64,000 nucleotides of DNA, taken from Pseudomonas lactis (lineage in GTDB: Bacteria > Pseudomonadota > Gammaproteobacteria > Pseudomonadales > Pseudomonadaceae). Where the stretch lies: contig NZ_JYLO01000001.1 of NCBI RefSeq assembly GCF_001439845.1, forward strand, positions 496,001 to 560,000, in the 5' to 3' direction. The notes beneath the pieces were generated by a model, which saw only the letters and a list, made by a program, of their open reading frames with translations, made no database searches and was not told the origin of the DNA. Both the position numbers and the translations under genes were made by a program. Positions 57,586 to 64,000 of the stretch are shown piece after piece (the first letter of the stretch is position 1; every line of letters begins with the position of its first letter).

Positions 57586-57625
57586 TAGGATGACAACCTC
57601 TTCCAAGAAAAAGGTTGTCATCCTA
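57586..57625 (+). promoter_or_regulatory. Perfect inverted repeat abutting the second NEL gene start
   Basis: TAGGATGACAACCT (57586-57599) and AGGTTGTCATCCTA (57612-57625) form a 14-bp perfect dyad with a 12-base loop. Its last base is the A of the start ATG, and the only Shine-Dalgarno-like stretch (AAAAAGG, 57608-57614) lies in the loop and right arm. There is no T-run, so it is not a normal terminator. It could hide the start codon or bind a regulator. Confidence 0.7.
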
Positions 57626-60600
57626 TGCCGGACTTTCAGGTCACCGACCCCGCCACTCCGCTTCCCGGTGAGCAGGGCCAACATTACGAGCTGATCAAAC
57701 AGGCGATTCCCACTTGCCTGGTCAACAGTTCGCCCTCCCGCCGCAAGGCCCTCAAAGATACGCCGCCGGCCATTCCCCGCTGGTATGACGCCGCTTCCCA
57801 AGCCCGTAAAGATCAGCTCAAAGTGCTGCTGGATGCCCGTTGCGATTCGCTCAACGAGCTGGAGAAAACCTTCAGTCACATACGCTCGGAGCAAGCGTTT
57901 GCCCAACCCTTGCTGGAAGCCAAGCTAAAGGCTATCGGCCATGAGCTGGACGTCAATCAAACCTGGTTGCGCCTGTATGTACCGGTCGAAGATGCCTTTG
58001 GCGTAAAAACCGGTGGCTTCAGGGTCAAAACGTTCTCCCTGCTGCACGCTGCCCTCGGCAACTTTGAGCAACGGGAGACTCGAGAGGGCTATTTCAACAG
58101 CGCCTCAGGTTTCATTACCCAACCGGACGTGCGCGATCATTTCGAGCGCCACACCACGACCCTGAAGATTCATGCGTTCACCCAGCTGTGCCGAGACCTG
58201 GACCTGGGCAAGCAGTACCAGGCTCACCTCAAGGCACAGTTGAAACCTGACGACGCCAAATCCCAAGCCGAACTGCGCGAACGTTACGTCCGGCATCAGA
58301 AAGCCGCCTTCAAGGCGGCGGCGTACCTGGCGTTGCTCAAAGGCGACATTGGCGACAGCGACCACGCGCTGCTGATGCGGGTGGCGGCCGGGGAAAAACA
58401 TATTCTCAGCGACGGTAAGCCCATCGGGTATCGCAGCCTGAGCCTGATGAACCTGCATGTGCACGATTGCCTGGTCATCGACACTTGCGCCAAGCCTGGC
58501 TACACCTGCTGGGTCATCGTCTATATTCCCGATGACCCCGACCATCCCATCAAGCGTTATGAAAGCTTCAATGACTTTCGCAATGATTTGACCGAGCGCC
58601 TGAGCGCGAAAACCACCCAGCAAGCTGACCGCTCCCAAGGCTGGAAGGCTACGCCGAACCAGCATTTTTTTGCCCGGTTCGTTGCCGACAAAGACCGCGC
58701 CTACTACTACAAACGACTGACCGAACTGGTGCTGGACGCACCTCCCCAGCCGTTTGGTGCACAGGCCTTGCGATCGGAGTGGGGGCGCTTGCTGACTTCT
58801 CCGTCCTTTGCCACGCCTTCGGCACTGGGCGAACCCCAGCCCTACGTGCGCGTGCATGCCACTGCCCCTGAATTCAACATTCGCGCCCACACCCTGACGG
58901 ACCTATGGCAAGTTGCAGACCTGTGGACCTATCGCCTGGGCAGCCTGCGTACGCGGCTGTTCGAGAACGCCCGGCATCGTGCGGTGAGCACCGCCGATGT
59001 CGATGAGGCCTCGCGTTCACTGCGCGCTGCGCATTACCTGAGTATCGGCCTGTTCGGCCTGAACCTGGTGGCCATGGCGGTGCCGCCGCTGGGTGTGGTG
59101 ATGGCCGTGGCGATGGCCGGGCAAATGCTCTACGAAGTCATCGAAGGTGTCATCGAGCTGAGCGAAGGCGACCGTGAAGCGGGCTGGGCGCACATTACCG
59201 ATGTGGTGGAAAACCTGGCGACGCTGGCCGCACAGGCGGCGGTGTTTCATTTTACCGTCTCGCCGTTTATCGAGCAGCTCAAGGCTGTCACCTTGCCCAG
59301 TGGCAAGACCCGGCTGTGGAATCCCGACCTGTCGGCCTACGAGCACTCCTCTTCGTTACCAGCGGTGGCGGCGGATGAGCAGGGCCTGCACCGGCACAAC
59401 GGCCAAACCGTGCTGCCATTGGAGGGTAAACGCTATGCCGTGCAACAAGACCCGCTGACCGAGCAATACCGCATCCTCCATCCCACACGCGCCGAGGCCT
59501 ATCAACCGATATTGAAGAGCAACAGCGCTGGCCTGTGGAACCATGAAGTGGAACGCCCGCACACCTGGGAAGGCGCTACGTTGATGCGGCGATTGGGCCC
59601 GGTGACGGACGGCTTCAGCGATGCCGAGTTGGAGCAGGCGCGCAGCGTGGCGGCTGTGAGTGAGGACGTGCTGCGCCGCGTGCATGTGGAAGGCGAGCCG
59701 GTACCGGCGATCCTGCTCGACACCCTGCGCCAGTTCAGGGCGTATCGCGATGCGGTGAACGTCGCCGAGGGCATTCGCCAGGGCTCGCTCAGCAGCGCAC
59801 TGTGCAGCTATGCCGCATCCCTGGCGGTGGAGTTGCCGGGATGGCCAGCGAGCAAGGCGATCGAGGCATTTGCCGGCACCGAGTTGAGCGGGCCGTCGAT
59901 CAAATACGGTAATCAGCAGGCCGCGGCGGCGGACACCGTGCAGGTCCACCGCGCCGATTTGATGAGTGGCCAGTTGCCCATACGCATTATCGAAGCGCTC
60001 AGCGAACCTCAGCGCGATGCTCTGGTGGGCAGTTACACCGCCCGCACACCCGAGGCGAGAACCGAGGCCCTGAGATTGAAACTCGAACAAAGGGCCATCG
60101 AGGTGCGCGAGCGGTTGATGAAGAGTATCTACGTCGAGCAGCAGCCACCCTCCGACACCGCGATTATGCTGATCCAGCGCGACTTCAGTGGCGTGCCGAC
60201 GATTTTGGCGCGCGAAGTGCTGGTGGACGCGACGCCGAGCGAGCGCGACACGATGAACCGCGCCAAGCGCATTCCCCTGCGCCTCGCTGAAAAGGCGCGC
60301 CGGGCGCAGCAGCAAATGCGCCTGACCCTCGCGTATGAAGGCTTGTACCTCGACGCGTTGGCCGGCCCAGACACCGAAACCCTGGCCCTCAACACACTGG
60401 CGGCGCTTCCCGGCTGGTCGGACAATCTGCGTCTGGAAGTTCGCGAAGGCCGGCTTGAAGGCCCTCTGCGCGCCAGCTTTGGCCCTCTGGAGGCGAGCAA
60501 TCGCAAGGTGCTGGTGCGCGTGGAGGATGGGCGCTACCAAGCCTTTGATGAGCGCGGCCAGCACCTGCATGGGCTCAATGGTTTCTATGGTGCTTTGCAG

Positions 60601-62796
60601 CATGCGTTGACCGATGCCCATCGCAACGCGATTGGCGTGCCCCACGTCGGCCAGGGTGAGCAATTGAAGGGGTTGATCAAGCAGCATGCAATAGGCCGAG
60701 TACCGTTGCGCAAAGCCTTGGGCATGTCGCCGGAAAAACTGGCGTTTTTTCGACCGCCGAGCGTGTTGCCGGGTGAGCGTCGCGGCTATCCATTGAGCGG
60801 GCGGGGTGGCACTGATTGGGAGAGGATCACACGGGAACGGATTCGCAGCCTGTACCCGGAGATCACCCGGGACGAAATGCTCGCCATGATCAACGAGCGC
60901 GGCGCGCTGGATCTGAGCTGGCTGCGCGCGCTGGAGCAAGAGCACAAGACCCTGCAATCCACCTTGCATAAATGGCTGAGCACACAACCCGAGGGCATGG
61001 AGGCGTTTGGTGAACAGCATCGCAAGATGCTAAGGGCCAGGCGCAAGATTTATGCAGCGCTGGATGACGCCTGGCGAAAGGTTGGCCCACGGCACTACGA
61101 CAGAAGTGGGCGGCTCTTGGGGCAGAAAATCGAATGGTTGGAAGAGGACCTGGCGCAGCAGTTACGGACCTTGCCCGCGCTGACCGCAGACTTCGACCAT
61201 GTCAGTTACCTGGGCATTGTCGGAACCGCAGGCTCGGAGCTGGCGGATGCGGACGTGCAGCCATTGCTCGCGAACTTTCGCGGGCTGCGTCGATTGGGGA
61301 TCGAGGCTGCTCAACTGACACGCCTGCCGTCCGCCATCGAACACATGCCGCATCTGCAGCGCTTGCATTTGGGCGGCAACGATATTGTCCTGACGCCTGA
61401 AGACGTCCTGCGCTTGAAAGATCGGGTGCATCTCAAGGAGTTGTTTTTGGACATGAACCCACTCGGCTTGCCACCCGATGTCGGGCGCATGCCGCGCTTA
61501 CAGACCTTGCTGCTTAATGACACAAGCCTGGAGGAGTGGCCTGCCAGTGTGTTCCGTGTGCCCAGGCCGGAAAATTTCATTCTGGATATGCGGCAGAACC
61601 CAATAGCGCGGATTCCCGAGTTCGCGCCGGGCTCGGATAAGGCACTGATTGTGGCGAAAACCTTCCTCACCCGTGAAGAGCTGACGCCTGAGCTGCTTGC
61701 TCAATTCAAGCGGTACATCGAGGCCGCTGGCCGCGATCCGGATCGCCAGTTGCCCAAGAGAGGGGCGCTGGACAGCCAGCAGTGGAAAACCGGTTATTCG
61801 GCGCAGGAGTGGCCCTCCAGGCAAGTGTTGTGGGACATGTTGGAAGAGTCGTTTGGCTCCGAGGGTTTTTTCAATCTTCTTCGTGCCGTCAGGCGTTCGG
61901 GGGATGCGACAGCCGCTAGCGGTGTGTGGTTGCCAGAGCTGACAGCGAAGGTCTGGCGCATGCTCGAGGCCATGGGCGAGGATGCCCAGTTGCGCGAGCA
62001 ACTGTTCCTGATGGCCAGGGACCCCGCAGCCTGCGTGGACGCCGGAGCCCAGATGTTCAATGCGATGGGCGTTGCCGTGCTGCATTGGTCGGCGTACTTC
62101 AGCGAGGATGTGGCCTCCGTGCGCAAGGCTGTCTTCAACCTGGCCAGGGGCAAGTGGCGGCTCGATGAGTTGGGCCGTATCGCCCATGAGCGCGTGTCCC
62201 AACTGCAGGCCGACGGCGTCAAGTTTCCGGAGTACGACGCGCAAGGCGCACGCGTCGATCATTACGATGCCCACGGCAATGTGATCGCCGATATCGACGA
62301 AGTCGAGATCTACCTGGCGTACACAACGCCACTGGCAACCCGCCTGGACCTGCCCTGGCAATCGCGGAGCATGATGTTCCGCGAGGATTATGTGACGGCG
62401 CCCATGGTCGAGACGGCATTCAACCGCGTACAACTGCTGGACCAAGGCGAACTGCTGCGTGGCAACCTGCTGGAGCAGCCGATGTGGACTGACTTCCTGC
62501 AGCGTGCGCATCAAACTGATTACGCGCCGATTGCCGAAAAATTCGACGCCCTGATCGACTATGAGGCCGCGCAGGCACAATGGGCCGCCGCTGCCCACCT
62601 CCCCGAGAGAGCGAGGCAGGCCCTGCGTCAAACCATCAGCCAGACGGCCCGGCGCCTGGGCCGATCGGCTTCGGAAAGTGAACCGGGGCAACTGATGCCC
62701 CAGCAAGACTACGATGACACCTTTGGCCGCATCAATGCCGAGCTGATCACCTTGAACCAGACACTGACCGATCAAGCGATCAGCGCCATCCTCTAG
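57625..62796 (+). CDS. LRR-NEL toxin-like protein, second copy without SET
   Basis: The 1723-residue paralogue starts MPDF, similar to the MPDA start of the gene at 49424. The N-terminal dermonecrotic-toxin-like region (to about 650) has the hydrophobic hairpin at about 468-541 and an LWNPDLSAY motif. A single leucine-rich block lies at about 1190-1335 ([33 protein letters not shown]). The NEL-type E3 domain spans about 1388-1692 and has C-x-D at Cys1470-Val1471-Asp1472 ([14 protein letters not shown]). There is no SET-like extension. The gene ends by sharing bases of its stop codon with the convergent ureC gene. It may be transcribed with cbpA, since no terminator lies between. Confidence 0.84.
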   Translation: MPDFQVTDPATPLPGEQGQHYELIKQAIPTCLVNSSPSRRKALKDTPPAIPRWYDAASQARKDQLKVLLDARCDSLNELEKTFSHIRSEQAFAQPLLEAKLKAIGHELDVNQTWLRLYVPVEDAFGVKTGGFRVKTFSLLHAALGNFEQRETREGYFNSASGFITQPDVRDHFERHTTTLKIHAFTQLCRDLDLGKQYQAHLKAQLKPDDAKSQAELRERYVRHQKAAFKAAAYLALLKGDIGDSDHALLMRVAAGEKHILSDGKPIGYRSLSLMNLHVHDCLVIDTCAKPGYTCWVIVYIPDDPDHPIKRYESFNDFRNDLTERLSAKTTQQADRSQGWKATPNQHFFARFVADKDRAYYYKRLTELVLDAPPQPFGAQALRSEWGRLLTSPSFATPSALGEPQPYVRVHATAPEFNIRAHTLTDLWQVADLWTYRLGSLRTRLFENARHRAVSTADVDEASRSLRAAHYLSIGLFGLNLVAMAVPPLGVVMAVAMAGQMLYEVIEGVIELSEGDREAGWAHITDVVENLATLAAQAAVFHFTVSPFIEQLKAVTLPSGKTRLWNPDLSAYEHSSSLPAVAADEQGLHRHNGQTVLPLEGKRYAVQQDPLTEQYRILHPTRAEAYQPILKSNSAGLWNHEVERPHTWEGATLMRRLGPVTDGFSDAELEQARSVAAVSEDVLRRVHVEGEPVPAILLDTLRQFRAYRDAVNVAEGIRQGSLSSALCSYAASLAVELPGWPASKAIEAFAGTELSGPSIKYGNQQAAAADTVQVHRADLMSGQLPIRIIEALSEPQRDALVGSYTARTPEARTEALRLKLEQRAIEVRERLMKSIYVEQQPPSDTAIMLIQRDFSGVPTILAREVLVDATPSERDTMNRAKRIPLRLAEKARRAQQQMRLTLAYEGLYLDALAGPDTETLALNTLAALPGWSDNLRLEVREGRLEGPLRASFGPLEASNRKVLVRVEDGRYQAFDERGQHLHGLNGFYGALQHALTDAHRNAIGVPHVGQGEQLKGLIKQHAIGRVPLRKALGMSPEKLAFFRPPSVLPGERRGYPLSGRGGTDWERITRERIRSLYPEITRDEMLAMINERGALDLSWLRALEQEHKTLQSTLHKWLSTQPEGMEAFGEQHRKMLRARRKIYAALDDAWRKVGPRHYDRSGRLLGQKIEWLEEDLAQQLRTLPALTADFDHVSYLGIVGTAGSELADADVQPLLANFRGLRRLGIEAAQLTRLPSAIEHMPHLQRLHLGGNDIVLTPEDVLRLKDRVHLKELFLDMNPLGLPPDVGRMPRLQTLLLNDTSLEEWPASVFRVPRPENFILDMRQNPIARIPEFAPGSDKALIVAKTFLTREELTPELLAQFKRYIEAAGRDPDRQLPKRGALDSQQWKTGYSAQEWPSRQVLWDMLEESFGSEGFFNLLRAVRRSGDATAASGVWLPELTAKVWRMLEAMGEDAQLREQLFLMARDPAACVDAGAQMFNAMGVAVLHWSAYFSEDVASVRKAVFNLARGKWRLDELGRIAHERVSQLQADGVKFPEYDAQGARVDHYDAHGNVIADIDEVEIYLAYTTPLATRLDLPWQSRSMMFREDYVTAPMVETAFNRVQLLDQGELLRGNLLEQPMWTDFLQRAHQTDYAPIAEKFDALIDYEAAQAQWAAAAHLPERARQALRQTISQTARRLGRSASESEPGQLMPQQDYDDTFGRINAELITLNQTLTDQAISAIL

Positions 62797-64000
62797 AACA
62801 GGAAGTACCGCTGGGCCATCGGCAACACCTCGGCCGGTTCGCACCACAGCAACTGACCGTCAGCCTTGACCTGATAGGTTTGCGGGTCAACCTCGATATC
62901 CGGCAGGTAATCGTTGTGGATCAGGTCGGTTTTCTGCACATCGCGGCAACCCTTGACCACCGCGATCTGCTTCTTCAGGCCCAGGGCCTCGGGCAGTCCG
63001 GCCGCCTGCGCGGCCTGGCTGATAAACGTCAGGCTGGTGGCGTGCAGGGAGCTGCCGAAGCTGGCGAACATGGGGCGGTAATGCACCGGCTGCGGCGTCG
63101 GGATCGAGGCGTTGGCGTCGCCCATCAGGCTCGAAGCAATGGCGCCGCCCTTGAGGATCAGCGTGGGCTTGATGCCGAAAAAAGCCGGGCGCCACAGCAC
63201 CAGGTCGGCCCATTTGCCGACTTCGATGGAGCCGACGATATGGCTGATGCCGTGGGTGATCGCCGGGTTGATGGTGTATTTGGCGATGTAGCGCTTGGCG
63301 CGGAAATTGTCGTTGCCGGGGCCGTCGCCGGGCAGCGGGCCACGCTGTTTTTTCATCTTGTCGGCGGTCTGCCAGGTGCGTGTGATCACCTCGCCGACGC
63401 GGCCCATAGCCTGGCTGTCGGAACTGATCATCGAGAACGCGCCGAGGTCGTGCAGGATGTCTTCGGCGGCGATGGTTTCGCGGCGGATGCGGCTTTCGGC
63501 GAAGGCCACGTCTTCGGCAATGCTCGGGTCCAGATGGTGACACACCATCAACATGTCCAGGTGTTCGTCGATGGTGTTACGCGTGAACGGCCGCGTCGGG
63601 TTGGTGGAGCTGGGCAGCACATTGGGGAAACCGCAGGCCTTGATGATGTCCGGCGCATGCCCGCCACCGGCACCTTCGGTGTGGTAGGTGTGGATGGTGC
63701 GGCCCTTGAGCGCGGCGAGGGTGGTTTCGACAAAGCCCGACTCATTGAGGGTGTCGCTGTGGATCGCCACCTGCACGTCATATTGGTCAGCGACGCTCAG
63801 GCAGTTGTCGATGCTGGCGGGCGTGGTGCCCCAGTCTTCGTGCAGCTTCAAGCCGATCGCACCGGCCTTGACCTGCTCGATCAGCGGCTCGGGCAAACTG
63901 GCGTTGCCCTTGCCGGTAAAGCCAATGTTCATCGGGAACGAATCGCTGGCCTGCAGCATCCGCGCAAGGTGCCACGGGCCGGAGGTGCAGGTGGTGGCAT
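62793..64000 (-). CDS. ureC: Urease alpha subunit, 3' part of the gene
   Basis: UreC carries the dinickel active site. This segment, 402 residues long, reads in from the window edge ([26 protein letters not shown]). The carbamylated lysine is in [12 protein letters not shown], nickel ligands are in HSDTLNE and [12 protein letters not shown], the flap Cys-His is in MVCHHLD and the ligand Asp in SSDSQAMGR. The C-terminus ends [12 protein letters not shown]. The N-terminal part, with the first HxH ligands, is outside the window. The accessory genes ureEFG lie 24 kb away on the same strand. Confidence 0.97.
   Translation of the reverse strand, partial: ATTCTSGPWHLARMLQASDSFPMNIGFTGKGNASLPEPLIEQVKAGAIGLKLHEDWGTTPASIDNCLSVADQYDVQVAIHSDTLNESGFVETTLAALKGRTIHTYHTEGAGGGHAPDIIKACGFPNVLPSSTNPTRPFTRNTIDEHLDMLMVCHHLDPSIAEDVAFAESRIRRETIAAEDILHDLGAFSMISSDSQAMGRVGEVITRTWQTADKMKKQRGPLPGDGPGNDNFRAKRYIAKYTINPAITHGISHIVGSIEVGKWADLVLWRPAFFGIKPTLILKGGAIASSLMGDANASIPTPQPVHYRPMFASFGSSLHATSLTFISQAAQAAGLPEALGLKKQIAVVKGCRDVQKTDLIHNDYLPDIEVDPQTYQVKADGQLLWCEPAEVLPMAQRYFLF

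Noticed and set aside
59356..61020. Minus-strand open frame of 554 codons opposite the second NEL gene
   Set aside because: The NEL frame is continuous and homologous to the gene at 49424; the opposite frame has no motif or start signal.
47440..64000. Integrase, transposase or tRNA boundary for a genomic island around the NEL genes
   Set aside because: None was found. The block may still be acquired DNA, but the window gives no mobility gene or direct repeat to support an island call.

Overview
The window is chromosomal DNA of a fluorescent pseudomonad, very probably the Pseudomonas fluorescens group. The GC-rich codon use, azurin, the urease accessory genes, the pipecolate pathway and a dozen REP doublets carrying the GGCAAGCCAGCTCCCAC core all point that way. 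From memory, the gene order matches the PA4868-PA4937 stretch of P. aeruginosa read backwards, so most of the window is conserved backbone into which accessory blocks have been placed.

Layout. (1) 1-9.5 kb: rnr-rlmB, the rpsF-rpsR-DUF2232-rplI ribosomal operon, dnaB and ygiQ. (2) 9.6-12.6 kb: two tandem copies of an unrecognised two-gene module (310/306-residue protein plus 149-residue membrane protein). (3) 12.7-19.6 kb: a sigma-54-preceded cluster of transglutaminase-like, amidoligase-like, circularly permuted ATP-grasp/alpha-E and second transglutaminase-like genes. (4) 19.7-23 kb: a small charged protein, azurin with an ANR box, and the pncB-nadE NAD salvage pair. (5) 23-27 kb: LysR regulator, amaB and amaA for L-pipecolate/lysine catabolism. 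(6) 27.3-32.6 kb: a five-gene branched-chain-type amino-acid ABC transporter behind a near-perfect sigma-54 promoter. (7) 32.6-33.4 kb: a long non-coding stretch with DnaA-box-like sequences. (8) 33.4-36.5 kb: SDR oxidoreductase, CDF metal transporter, AGE-family epimerase. (9) 36.6-39.1 kb: ureE-ureF-ureG-hupE, also behind a sigma-54 promoter. (10) 39.4-47.4 kb: NlpC/P60 hydrolase, DesT/FabR-like TetR regulator, small exported protein, AsmA-family protein, bacterioferritin-like protein, EamA exporter with a divergent AraC regulator, PsiF and an AI-2E family transporter. (11) 47.6-47.9 kb: a structured intergenic element. (12) 48-62.8 kb: an Hsp70-family gene, a 2315-residue toxin-like/LRR/NEL/SET protein, cbpA with a sigma-32 promoter, and a second 1723-residue LRR/NEL protein. 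(13) 62.8-64 kb: the 3' part of ureC, convergent with and sharing stop-codon bases with the second NEL gene.

Two themes stand out. First, three separate sigma-54 promoters (amidoligase cluster, amino-acid transporter, urease accessory genes) suggest a nitrogen-limitation theme that includes the poorly understood amidoligase/ATP-grasp cluster. Second, the Hsp70/CbpA-urease interval carries two giant proteins with eukaryote-directed enzyme domains: both have a C-x-D NEL ubiquitin-ligase motif, and one also appears to end in a SET methyltransferase-like domain. This is the most exciting candidate in the window. Intergenic regions are full of REP doublets and a second family of four-hairpin elements. 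No tRNA, rRNA, CRISPR array, integrase or insertion-sequence transposase was seen.
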